From positions 40,967-104,966 of the forward strand of contig NZ_BDCE01000042.1 in NCBI RefSeq assembly GCF_001613345.1: a DNA stretch of 64,000 nucleotides, written 5' to 3'. The translations under genes were made by a program, and so were the position numbers. This DNA is from Nocardia uniformis NBRC 13702. GTDB lineage: Bacteria > Actinomycetota > Actinomycetes > Mycobacteriales > Mycobacteriaceae. The notes beneath the pieces were generated by a model. The model made no database searches and had not been told where the DNA came from. It was given only the letters and a program-made list of their open reading frames with translations. Below, one piece after another: positions 25,840 to 32,914 of the stretch (within the stretch, counting starts at the first letter, position 1; every line of letters starts with the position of its first letter).

Positions 25840-26744
25840 GTGAGCCCAGTTCCTTCCAGCAGCGCATAGCGGGCGAATGGGTGGGCCGCCCTTCGCTTTT
25901 CGATGCCGAGGGCACCTGGCGGGGTTTCGAGGATATCCGCCGGTCATCGGTGTTCGAGCATGGCGTCACCACCTATTACATGGATGGCGGCCTCACCGGC
26001 GGCGGTAATCTGGCGGGGCGCTTCGCGCTCGGCGCGCCGTTCGCGTTCGGCGTGCGGGACTCCGACAGCGATCGCCTCTACACCGGTCCGGACTTCTTCG
26101 GGTCCGGGCAGCCCTACGGCGGTTTCGTGGATGCCAACTACTACGGACCCGGTTGGCAGGTGTCGTTGAACACCTGGAATCAGACTCTCGGTGACACCCA
26201 GGTGTATTCGTCGGTGCTGTATCAGGGGCCCGCCATGGTAGGGGTGTTCAATGGTGTCTACACCCGGGACCCGGCGCTGGTCGAGGAGCGTTTGGCGACC
26301 GAGACCCGCTGTGGGGCGGCCATCTTCACAGTGCCGACCAAGGACAAGAGCAGTTACGCCGGTGATCTCGAGCTGTGGGGTGCGAATCAGCAGCCGCTGG
26401 GCAGCCTGCGTATGGAGTTGGCGATCGATCCGGTGAGCCTACTGGTCGCCGAACATCATCTGATCATGTCCGGGCCGGTGGAATCCGACTCCACCATTAT
26501 GGTGCGCCGCGACGGGGTGCGGTCCTTCCATGAGGGTCCGGATGTGTACGGAAACGGGAACTCCTACGGCCGCGCCAATTTCGTCCGCCTGCACACCGTC
26601 GACGGGCGCAGGCTCATCGGCCGCGAGTTCATGATCGACGCCGAGCCAGGGATGGGAGCGGGGTCGAAACTCGCTGTGGTGTACCAGATGTTCGAGCACA
26701 ACAGCCTGGTCGCGATCATGCACGGCGTGCTGGAGCGGTCATGA
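25836..26744 (+). CDS. Beta-rich protein of unknown function (calycin-like?)
   Basis: A 302-residue soluble protein made largely of strands, with many Gly, Tyr and Asp. The opening FQQRIAGEWVGRPSLFDAEGTWRGFEDIRRSSVFEHG and the repeating amphipathic strands suggest a beta-barrel like the lipocalin/calycin or phycobiliprotein-lyase fold, which bind hydrophobic or bilin ligands, but I cannot place it in a family. It is translationally coupled on both sides (ATGA overlaps) in the chlorophyll-breakdown-like operon, so it probably binds or processes the same substrate. Confidence 0.7.
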   Translation: MSEPSSFQQRIAGEWVGRPSLFDAEGTWRGFEDIRRSSVFEHGVTTYYMDGGLTGGGNLAGRFALGAPFAFGVRDSDSDRLYTGPDFFGSGQPYGGFVDANYYGPGWQVSLNTWNQTLGDTQVYSSVLYQGPAMVGVFNGVYTRDPALVEERLATETRCGAAIFTVPTKDKSSYAGDLELWGANQQPLGSLRMELAIDPVSLLVAEHHLIMSGPVESDSTIMVRRDGVRSFHEGPDVYGNGNSYGRANFVRLHTVDGRRLIGREFMIDAEPGMGAGSKLAVVYQMFEHNSLVAIMHGVLERS

Positions 26745-27511
26745 GCACCGTGGTGGTGACCGGCGGTACCCGTGGCATCGGATTGGGCATGGTGCGCGCG
26801 CTGCTGGCGGGCGGGCATCGGGTCGCGCTGTGTGGCGTCGATCCGGAGCGGGTCGAGAAGGTGCGGACCGAACTGTCGGAGAACGCGCTCGTCATGGTTA
26901 CCGATGTGACCGATCGCGATCAGGTGCGGGCGCTGTGGGATGCCACCGTCGAGCGTTTCGGTGTGGTCGACGTCTGGATCAATAACGCGGGTATTTCGCA
27001 TGACCGGAAGCCGTTGTGGCAGTTACCTGTCGAGACGGCCCGCGCGGTAGTCGAGACCAATCTGCTGGGCGTACTGCATGGTTCGTCCGTCGCCGTGGCG
27101 GGGATGGCGGCGGGCCGCGGTGGGCACGTCTGGAATATGGAGGGGCTCGGCAGCGACGGGCGCATGGTGCCCGGTCTGGCGACCTACGGGGCGAGTAAGC
27201 GCGCGGTCACCTATCTGACCAAAGCGCTGGCCAAGGAGGTGCCCGCGGGCGTGTCGGTGGGGCTGCTCAGTCCCGGCATGGTCGTGACCGATCTGCTCAC
27301 GCACGGCTACGACGATCCGGCGGAATTGGCGAAGGCGCGCAAGGTATTCAATATCCTCGCCGATCGAGTGGAAACGGTAGCGCCGTGGTTGGCGGAACGC
27401 GCCGTGAGCCACACTCGCAATGGTGCGCACGTGCGCTGGCTGACCACCCCCAAGGTAATCGGTCGCTTCGCCTCTGCCCCATTCCGCCGCCGGGAACTGT
27501 TCGGCGAATGA
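26741..27511 (+). CDS. Short-chain dehydrogenase resembling chlorophyll b reductase (NOL/NYC1)
   Basis: A 256-residue SDR with TGGTRGIG (7-14), NNAG (81-84), and catalytic Ser138, Tyr149 and Lys153. The stretch from VDVWINNAG through GGHVWNMEGLGSDGR to ATYGASKRAVTYLTKAL and LLSPGMVVTDLL follows, from memory, plant NOL/NYC1 (IDIWINNAG, GGHIFNIDGAGSDGR, AAYGATKRSV, LSPGMVTTDLL) much more closely than general SDRs do. NOL reduces the C7 formyl group of chlorophyll b. Together with RCCR-, PaO- and chlorophyllase-like neighbours this is the strongest clue to a tetrapyrrole pathway. Confidence 0.85.
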   Translation: MSTVVVTGGTRGIGLGMVRALLAGGHRVALCGVDPERVEKVRTELSENALVMVTDVTDRDQVRALWDATVERFGVVDVWINNAGISHDRKPLWQLPVETARAVVETNLLGVLHGSSVAVAGMAAGRGGHVWNMEGLGSDGRMVPGLATYGASKRAVTYLTKALAKEVPAGVSVGLLSPGMVVTDLLTHGYDDPAELAKARKVFNILADRVETVAPWLAERAVSHTRNGAHVRWLTTPKVIGRFASAPFRRRELFGE

Positions 27512-28152
27512 GCGCGGTGGACTATCCGGTCTCGCTGGCCGTCGAGGATTATGTTCCCGTCCTGCTCACTACCGCCGGGGTGCTGCTGCTGAGACGGGTC
27601 GCGCCGCGGCCGTGGGTGGCCGTCGCCGCGGCCGCGGTGATCGCCACGGGTGGATTCACCAAGGCGACCGCGAAGCTCATCGCCGCCACCGGCGGTCCCG
27701 ATCTGCCCTGGCTGCGCAGCATGCTGTTCCCCCTGCTGACTGTGGGATTCGGGCTGTTGTGCCTGGAACTGTCCCGCATCGGCACCGGGCGCGTCCCACG
27801 CTGGCTCGGCCTGCTGGTTCCCGGCTTCACGGTCGCCTGCGCGCTGGGGGCGGTCCTGGCCGGCGACACCCTGCCGATGCTGGTGAGCACAACGGTCTTC
27901 GCCACCATTACCGGCATCTTCCTGATCGGCCTCGCTCGCATGCGCGGCGACAATACGAGCGCCGCGCTTTTCGGCGGCCAACTGCTGGTCTTCTTCATCC
28001 TCGGCCCCCTCGCATCCCGCCCCGATCAGACGGTGGCACTGCAGTGGGCCGAACAACTCTGCAATACCGCGGCGCAGGGCGCCTTCCTGGTTGCCGCGTG
28101 GCGACTATCGGCCGCCTATGTAGCGGCCCCCGACAAGGAGCTGATTCAATGA
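27508..28152 (+). CDS. Seven-helix membrane protein of unknown function
   Basis: A 214-residue protein with about seven hydrophobic helices and very short loops; I do not recognise the family. A charged inner loop reads ARMRGDNTS. The eighth gene of the coupled operon, with ATGA overlaps to both the SDR and the maleate-isomerase-like gene. Uptake of substrate or electron supply at the membrane are possible roles, but nothing in the sequence decides. Confidence 0.7.
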   Translation: MSAVDYPVSLAVEDYVPVLLTTAGVLLLRRVAPRPWVAVAAAAVIATGGFTKATAKLIAATGGPDLPWLRSMLFPLLTVGFGLLCLELSRIGTGRVPRWLGLLVPGFTVACALGAVLAGDTLPMLVSTTVFATITGIFLIGLARMRGDNTSAALFGGQLLVFFILGPLASRPDQTVALQWAEQLCNTAAQGAFLVAAWRLSAAYVAAPDKELIQ

Positions 28153-28892
28153 CCGACGCACTGGGCTGGCGACATAAATTCGGCGTAATCGCCCCCTCCA
28201 CCAACACCATTGTGGAGCCCGATTTCTACCGCATGGCCGTTCCCGGCGTCACCGCCCATTTCAGCCGCATCCATATTCGCGATCAGAATATGAGCGACGA
28301 CGCGGGTATGAGTCGCCTGCTCGAACAAATCCGCACCGAAATCGTCTCCGCCTGCGAACGTGTCCTGACCTGCGAGCCGGACTACATGGTCATGGGCATG
28401 TCCGCCGAAACCTTCTGGGGCGGTATCGAAGGCAACCGGCAATTCGTCAAACAAATCCACGACGTCACCGGCCTGCAGGTAGCGACCGGCGCGGAAGCCT
28501 GCCGTCGCGCCCTGGAACTGTACGGAGCCAAGCGAATCGGCGTGGTGACCCCCTACCAGCCCGTCGGCGACGATAACGTGGTCCGGTTCTTCGGCGAGTT
28601 GGGCTTCGAGGTGAAAGCCATCAAGGGTCTGCGCTGCCCCACCGCCGTATCCATCGCCCACGTCACCGAGGCCGAACTCCGGGCCGCACTGCTCGAGGTC
28701 GACGGCGACGATGTGGACGCACTCGTCCAATGCGGCACCAACCTCTCCATGGTGCGACTGGCCGACGAAGCCGAACGGTGGCTCGGCAAACCCGTCCTGG
28801 CCATCAATGCCGCCACCTGGTGGATGGCATTGCGCGACAATGGCATCCACGACCGCATCGAGGGAGCAGGGGCGCTACTGCGCGACCACTGA
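28149..28892 (+). CDS. Maleate cis-trans isomerase / AMDase-family protein
   Basis: A 247-residue protein of the Asp/Glu racemase superfamily, maleate isomerase/arylmalonate decarboxylase branch: GVIAPSTNTIVEPDFYR at the start, VMGMSAETFWGG, GVVTPYQPVGD and LGKPVLAINAATWW. Classical maleate isomerases use two cysteines. Here the first position appears to be Ser85 (GMSAET) and the second motif reads QCGTN, with glycine where CTN is usual and a cysteine (C195) one place earlier. A different acid/base pair or reaction is likely. Last gene of the operon, directly before a strong terminator. Confidence 0.82.
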   Translation: MTDALGWRHKFGVIAPSTNTIVEPDFYRMAVPGVTAHFSRIHIRDQNMSDDAGMSRLLEQIRTEIVSACERVLTCEPDYMVMGMSAETFWGGIEGNRQFVKQIHDVTGLQVATGAEACRRALELYGAKRIGVVTPYQPVGDDNVVRFFGELGFEVKAIKGLRCPTAVSIAHVTEAELRAALLEVDGDDVDALVQCGTNLSMVRLADEAERWLGKPVLAINAATWWMALRDNGIHDRIEGAGALLRDH

Positions 28893-28902
28893 CACAGATT
28901 CC

Positions 28903-28945
28903 ACGGCGTCACCCGCCGACCAGGAGGTCAGGCGGGTGACGCCGT
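28903..28945 (+). terminator. Strong hairpin terminator closing the nine-gene operon
   Basis: A perfect 15-bp stem (ACGGCGTCACCCGCC, 28903-28917, with its complement at 28931-28945) and a 13-base loop, followed by TTTC. It starts ten bases after the operon's last stop and overlaps the final codons of the convergent NTF2-like gene, so it may serve both directions. Confidence 0.85.
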
Positions 28946-29332
28946 TTCGTGGACCGTGCGCCAGCGCAGCCCATTGCGGGCCTGGGGGTCGGACAGGAGG
29001 AGGGCGGTGGTCAGGCGTTGCCGCGCGCCGCCACCGCTGCGGTGCGATTCCTGGAAGCGCACCATCGCGGAGTCGGTCGATTGGTGCAGTATCTCGATAC
29101 CGGTGATCTCGATTGTCAGGCCGGGTGTGGAATTGCCCGCCCCACGCAACGCCTGTGTCAATTGTCCACGCGCTAGGACTATTCCGTCCAGGGTGACCAT
29201 CGAGAAGTCCGGATGCTGCTGGGTCACGAAGCGCTCGAGCCCATCCAAGTTCTCCGGCGCACCCAGCCAGCTTGCCAGGTCGGCGTGCAGCGTATGAATC
29301 TCGTTGACGATCGTGTCGTTGTCGATGCTCAC
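28928..29332 (-). CDS. NTF2-like/SnoaL-like protein (DUF4440-type)
   Basis: A cone-shaped alpha+beta protein of about 134 residues: N-terminal helices IVNEIHTLHADLASWLGAPENLDGLERFV, a PDFSMVTLDGIVLARGQL turn, and strands with MVRFQESHRS and LRWRTVHE. Members range from ligand-binding proteins to isomerases and small hydrolases. A TAACTT -10 box seven bases before a GTG at 29332 suggests leaderless expression from there; a TTG at 29341 is the alternative. It converges on the large operon and is separated by 30 bases from the CitE-like gene upstream. Confidence 0.7.
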   Translation of the reverse strand: MSIDNDTIVNEIHTLHADLASWLGAPENLDGLERFVTQQHPDFSMVTLDGIVLARGQLTQALRGAGNSTPGLTIEITGIEILHQSTDSAMVRFQESHRSGGGARQRLTTALLLSDPQARNGLRWRTVHETASPA

Positions 29333-29362
29333 GAGGGGCAAGTTAGCACTCGCCGATTCCGA

Positions 29363-30181
29363 TCAGGCGGAGAGTACGCGGCGCGCCTGGCGGATTACGG
29401 CGAGGTCGACCATGCGGCCGCTGTCGTCGAGGACTACACCGCCTGCTGCGGATTCGAAGCGGGCGATCAGGGCGCGGGCCCGGTCCAACTCATCGGGGCT
29501 GGGGGTGAAGACCTCGTTGACGACCGGGAGTTGGGCCGGGTGGATGCAGGCTCGGCCCTGGAAGCCCAGGCGCCGCAGGGCCGCGGTGGTGGCTCGTAGG
29601 GAGTCCAGATCGCGGAAGTTGGTGTCGACGGGGGCCAGTGGAGGATCGATCGCGGCGGCGGCGCTGGCCATGACGACCTGGACGCGCAGCGGAAGGAGTT
29701 CGTGTCGGTCGGGGCCGGGAGTGATGCCGAGATCGGCGCACAGGTCGGCCTCACCCAGTTGTAGGCGCAGTACGCGGGGAGCGGACGCGATTTCGGGAGC
29801 GGCGTAGAGGGCTCTGGCGCTTTCCAGTAGCGGGCAGATGCTGATCGCGCCTGGACGGGGTTCGTATTCGTCGAGCTGTGCGCTGATGGATCGAACCTGT
29901 TGCGCGGATTCGACTTTCGCCAAGCACAGCGCGGTGACAGCGGGCAGGGCGACCGCGCGCAGGTCGGCTTCACCGACTTCACCGGGATTGACGCGGACCC
30001 AAATCGGCCGTTGCCGGTCGGGGACCGTACGGAGCCAGCGGGCCACCTCGATGCGCGCCGATTCCTTGTCGCACAACGGAATCGCGTCCTCGAGATCCAG
30101 CAGAATCACGTCCGCCGGACCGTTGAGGGCCTTGTCGAACAGTTCGGGACGGTTGCCGGGAACGTAGAGCGCGGATCTCAC
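29363..30181 (-). CDS. CitE-like HpcH/HpaI aldolase/lyase
   Basis: A 272-residue TIM-barrel lyase of the citrate lyase beta-subunit-like group. The metal and CoA-thioester motifs are in place: LLDLEDAIP (D29, E31, D32), WVRVNP (R63), PLLESARA (E120) and LGEADLCADLG (E144, D146). CitE-like proteins cleave or form malyl-, citramalyl- or beta-methylmalyl-CoA. Its start (GTG) lies 28 bases from a GTTTC-N7-GAAAC palindrome, so it appears to be co-regulated with the nine-gene operon and could take up a methylated C4-C5 acid from it; this link is inference. Confidence 0.85.
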   Translation of the reverse strand: MRSALYVPGNRPELFDKALNGPADVILLDLEDAIPLCDKESARIEVARWLRTVPDRQRPIWVRVNPGEVGEADLRAVALPAVTALCLAKVESAQQVRSISAQLDEYEPRPGAISICPLLESARALYAAPEIASAPRVLRLQLGEADLCADLGITPGPDRHELLPLRVQVVMASAAAAIDPPLAPVDTNFRDLDSLRATTAALRRLGFQGRACIHPAQLPVVNEVFTPSPDELDRARALIARFESAAGGVVLDDSGRMVDLAVIRQARRVLSA

Positions 30182-30208
30182 CTACCCACCTCTCAAGAGT
30201 GGAACGCC

Positions 30209-30225
30209 GTTTCTCTCTCAGAAAC
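30209..30225. promoter_or_regulatory. Palindrome GTTTC-N7-GAAAC, site 3 (CitE-like gene)
   Basis: GTTTC-TCTCTCA-GAAAC, 28 bases upstream of the leftward CitE-like gene. The inner bases extend the arms to GTTTCT/AGAAAC. Confidence 0.7.
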
Positions 30226-30267
30226 ATAGCGACATTGCGAAAGTCTGTCCATAGGAACTCGTTCCAC

Positions 30268-30296
30268 TTGACAGCGGTCGAACAGTGGGTGCTAAT
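30268..30296 (+). promoter_or_regulatory. Promoter of the secreted hydrolase
   Basis: A consensus -35 TTGACA (30268-30273) is followed after 17 bases by GCTAAT (30291-30296). The predicted start, near 30303, is 17 bases before operator site 4, so repression would act by blocking early elongation or open-complex escape. Confidence 0.6.
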
Positions 30297-30319
30297 TGTC
30301 CCCCAAACACGGAAACGTC

Positions 30320-30336
30320 ATTTCGCTAGAAGAAAC
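30320..30336. promoter_or_regulatory. Palindrome GTTTC-N7-GAAAC, site 4 (secreted hydrolase; one mismatch)
   Basis: ATTTC-GCTAGAA-GAAAC, 26 bases before the ATG at 30362. Only the first base departs from the motif. With site 3 it brackets the divergent promoters. Confidence 0.6.
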
Positions 30337-30361
30337 GGCGTGCCCCTCAGTGGGAGTCATC

Positions 30362-31321
30362 ATGATCGTTAGAGGCTCGGTTCTGACTGCCGCCGCCGTC
30401 GCGCTGCTCGCCGTCACTTCCGCCGGACCAGCCAATGCCACCACTCACCTACCCGGCAACATCGACATTCGTTGCTTCGCAGACACTCTCCATCAGTCCG
30501 CCGACTGGTACCTGCCCACCGGAACCCCCACGGGGTTGGTATGGCTACAGCACGGCTTCGCCCGGACCAGCACGCAGGTCGGGGCGCTCGCGGAAAGTTT
30601 CGCCGACGCCGGATATCTCGTCTTCGCACCGAGCCTGCCGTTCATGCAGCTGCAGGGCTGTACGCTGCAGAACCTCGGCGACAACTCCGCATTCCTGCAC
30701 AATGTCGCCGAATTATTCGGCACCGCAACCGATCCCAACGGCGCCCTGGCCGCCAGCCTGACCGCCGCGGCTCGCAATGCCGGGGTGCCCATCCCGGCAT
30801 TTCCCGACGATCTGGTCTTCATCGGGCATTCCGCGGGGGCCGAGGCCGTCACCTTTGTCGCCGATCGGGTGCGCACCAACCACCCTCGGACATGGAACGG
30901 ATTGCGCGGGGTGATCCTGCTCGACCCGGTGCAATCGTTCATCGGCGACAATATCGCCCGTGCCCTGTCCGGACTCGATGACACCGCCCTGCCCATCCTG
31001 ACGATCTCGGCGGTTCCGGCGCTGTGCAATAGCTTCACGCTCGGCACCGTCGCCGTACAGACCCGGCTGCACCGCCCGTTCGTCGGCGTCCGGCTTCCCG
31101 GCGGCGCGCACACCGATGCCGAGGGCGACAGCTCCGATGTGCTCGGCGAACTGCTGTGCGGAATCCCCGAACCCGCGAACTCCACCATGCTGCGCACCCT
31201 CGCCCTCGGCTGGACGAACGACTTCGTCAAGGGCACAACAACACCGGGCTACTACCCGGCCGGGCCGGGCGATACGCTCAGCGCCGCACCGGCGGCGCAG
31301 GTCCTGCCGGGCGCCGGCTGA
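30362..31321 (+). CDS. Secreted alpha/beta hydrolase (chlorophyllase-like)
   Basis: From the ATG at 30362 the protein has 319 residues: a signal peptide (MIVRGSVLTAAAVALLAVTSAGPANA), then an alpha/beta-hydrolase with VWLQHGFARTSTQVGALAESFADAGYLVFAPS, nucleophile elbow FIGHSAGAEA and a late histidine in LPGGAHTDA. Cysteines (RCF, GCTLQN, LCNSF, LCG) suggest disulfides. It would act outside the cell, on an ester or related bond. Two palindromes in its control region tie it to the same regulon as the intracellular operon. Confidence 0.82.
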   Translation: MIVRGSVLTAAAVALLAVTSAGPANATTHLPGNIDIRCFADTLHQSADWYLPTGTPTGLVWLQHGFARTSTQVGALAESFADAGYLVFAPSLPFMQLQGCTLQNLGDNSAFLHNVAELFGTATDPNGALAASLTAAARNAGVPIPAFPDDLVFIGHSAGAEAVTFVADRVRTNHPRTWNGLRGVILLDPVQSFIGDNIARALSGLDDTALPILTISAVPALCNSFTLGTVAVQTRLHRPFVGVRLPGGAHTDAEGDSSDVLGELLCGIPEPANSTMLRTLALGWTNDFVKGTTTPGYYPAGPGDTLSAAPAAQVLPGAG

Positions 31322-31360
31322 GCTCGGACTATCGCCCCTACAGCTCGACATCACCCGGCG

Positions 31361-31402
31361 TGCACTCCCGTCACTCCGGCATGCACTCCCGTCACTCCGG
31401 CA
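31361..31402 (+). repeat. Two tandem copies of a 21-bp repeat
   Basis: TGCACTCCCGTCACTCCGGCA is present twice without spacer, running straight into the hairpin at 31400. Confidence 0.9.
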
Positions 31403-31457
31403 TGCTTTTGGCCGGAATCCACCGTCAGGAAGTAGTGGATCCCGGCCAAAAGCACGC
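31400..31457. repeat. Long inverted repeat (REP-like hairpin / terminator)
   Basis: A 23-bp arm (GCATGCTTTTGGCCGGAATC...) and its complement, with two mismatches and a 12-base loop, lie between the convergent secreted hydrolase and maleate-isomerase-like genes. The arms can be lengthened to CCGG at both ends. It could terminate transcription from both sides and resembles dispersed palindromic repeats of actinobacteria; dispersal cannot be judged here. Confidence 0.75.
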
Positions 31458-31466
31458 CGGGATGAC

Positions 31467-31562
31467 GCAGAGATGACCGCAACAGACGACGCGGAGGTGC
31501 CCGCAGGAAATGACGCCGGGGTGCCCGCCGGAGATAACGCGGAGATGACCGCCGGAGGTAAC
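31467..31562. repeat. Minisatellite: four 24-bp tandem units
   Basis: Four units of 24 bases on the pattern GCGGAGRTGMCCGCMGGARRTRAC run from 31467, 31491, 31515 and 31539. The length is a multiple of three, and the units end seven bases before the stop of the maleate-isomerase-like gene. The first unit is the most diverged. Confidence 0.85.
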
Positions 31563-31568
31563 GCGCGC

Positions 31569-32312
31569 TCAGTGTTCGCGCAAGAGCTGCCCGGCTCCGT
31601 CGACCCGATCGTCGAAGCCGTGGTCGCGCAGGGCATACCAGAGCGTGGCGGCATTGATCGCGATGACGGGCTTGCCCAGTTCGGCTTCGAGGCGGTCGGC
31701 CTGCACGACGAAGGAGAGGTTGGTGCCGACCTGGACAATGGCGTCCACGTCGGGTCCATCTATCTCGCGCAAGACATCTCGCAGCCGGTCCGGGCCGACC
31801 CGTGCGATATCCATGGCGGTCGGGCAGCGCAGCCCGGTGATGGCGGCCACGTCGAATCCGGCCTCGGTGAAGAAGCGGCTGACCTCCTTGTCCGCGATCG
31901 GCTGATACGGGGAGAACACCGCGATCCGGCGGCAGCCGAGTTCGTGCAGCGCGGCCCGGCACGAGCTCGCGCCCGTCGTGACGGGTAGACCGGTGCGGTC
32001 ACGCAACCGCTGTTCGAAAGCCGCGTTCCCCGCCACTCCGCCCCAAAAGGTTTCGGCGGACATGCCCATGACCATGCGGTCGGGCTCGGCGGTGAGCACA
32101 TCGCGCACGGCGGTGTCGATGGAGGCGCGGATCTGTCCGAGCAGCGCCTGGAAGTCGTCGTCATCGCCCATCACCGGATTCGGGATGTACATCGATCCGG
32201 CGCGATAGGCGATGCCCGGCAGTCCGGCCCTCCAATAGTCGTGCTCGACAACGGTATTGGTACTGGGCACGATCACGCCGAAGACGGCTCGGGTTCCCAC
32301 GGCATTGGTCAT
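31569..32312 (-). CDS. Second maleate cis-trans isomerase / AMDase-family protein
   Basis: A 247-residue paralogue of the protein at 28149-28892, with the same blocks: GVIVPSTNTVVEHDYWR, VMGMSAETFWGG, FSPYQPIADKE, TGLRCPTAMDIARV and GKPVIAINAATLWYALRDHG. The second active-site motif reads QVGTN, with no cysteine at or beside the usual position, so both expected catalytic cysteines are missing. It follows the TetR gene by 33 bases in the same direction and has an AAGGAAT site before its ATG. The shared region covers the whole length, consistent with duplication and change of specificity. Confidence 0.82.
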   Translation of the reverse strand: MTNAVGTRAVFGVIVPSTNTVVEHDYWRAGLPGIAYRAGSMYIPNPVMGDDDDFQALLGQIRASIDTAVRDVLTAEPDRMVMGMSAETFWGGVAGNAAFEQRLRDRTGLPVTTGASSCRAALHELGCRRIAVFSPYQPIADKEVSRFFTEAGFDVAAITGLRCPTAMDIARVGPDRLRDVLREIDGPDVDAIVQVGTNLSFVVQADRLEAELGKPVIAINAATLWYALRDHGFDDRVDGAGQLLREH

Positions 32313-32345
32313 ACTGTATTCCTTGTGGCGCTGGAGCTTTCGATT

Positions 32346-32906
32346 TCAGGAGGCGGCGCGGACCAGTAGGTCCTCGACGGCACGGTGCGCGCGCTCCCGG
32401 TCGGCTGGCCGGTCCAGCAGCAGCACGTCCACGAGCAGTGGCGCGGTGATGCCGGTGGCGGATTCCTCGATGCGATTCTCGTCTTCGACACCGAGTGCGC
32501 GGATGGCGGCGCGGAACGGTTCGAGTAGGTCCATGACGTAGCGACGACGCAGCTCGGTGTAGGACGGATCGGCCGTCGAGGCCGTCACCAGTGCACGCAG
32601 GAACGCCGCAACGGGCTTGTCGCGCAACCGATCGCAGAGCAGATCGACCTCGGTGTGCAGATCCGCGGCCAAGTCGCCGCTGAGCTGCGAGGGCTCGTGC
32701 GGAGCGACCGAGATCAGTGCAGCGAGTACCTCGCGCGGTGTCGGCCAGTGCCGGTAGATGGTGGTGCGCGCGATTCCGGTGACCGCGTGCAGTCGTTGCG
32801 GCGTGAGCGCGGTGGCGCCCTCGGCCAGCAGGAGTTCCAGCGCGGCGGTCAGGACGACCTCCTCGGTATCGGCGGCCGGTCCGGCGGGACGTCCGGGTCT
32901 CGTCAT
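32346..32906 (-). CDS. TetR-family regulator
   Basis: A 186-residue TetR protein with HTH (LTAALELLLAEGATALTPQRLHAVTGIARTTIYRHWPTPREVL) in the first 65 residues and an all-helical ligand domain. The start at 32906 is chosen because an extension to 32951 would run through a large palindrome. It is divergent from the bicupin gene and upstream of the second maleate-isomerase-like gene; the nested palindrome at 32915-32960 is its likely operator, different in sequence from the GTTTC-N7-GAAAC motif. Confidence 0.9.
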   Translation of the reverse strand: MTRPGRPAGPAADTEEVVLTAALELLLAEGATALTPQRLHAVTGIARTTIYRHWPTPREVLAALISVAPHEPSQLSGDLAADLHTEVDLLCDRLRDKPVAAFLRALVTASTADPSYTELRRRYVMDLLEPFRAAIRALGVEDENRIEESATGITAPLLVDVLLLDRPADRERAHRAVEDLLVRAAS

Positions 32907-32914
32907 GGAATTTA

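Noticed and set aside
20653..28892. The operon as an ordinary aromatic-ring degradation cluster because of the Rieske oxygenase
   Set aside because: There is no beta subunit, ferredoxin, ring-cleavage dioxygenase or cis-diol dehydrogenase, whereas the two RCCR-like proteins and the NOL-like SDR point to tetrapyrroles. It remains the main alternative.
31361..31562. Closely spaced repeats as a CRISPR array
   Set aside because: The copies are directly adjacent without unique spacers, unit lengths differ (21 and 24 bp), and no cas gene is near.
31116..31988. Long plus-strand frame through the repeat island as a repeat protein
   Set aside because: It joins a shadow of the hydrolase end, the minisatellite and a shadow of the isomerase gene; the minisatellite peptide has no start codon context of its own.
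32346..32906. The TetR protein at this locus as the regulator of the GTTTC-N7-GAAAC sites
   Set aside because: Its own divergent control region has a different, AT-rich nested palindrome and no GTTTC-N7-GAAAC copy, so it is more likely a separate regulator.
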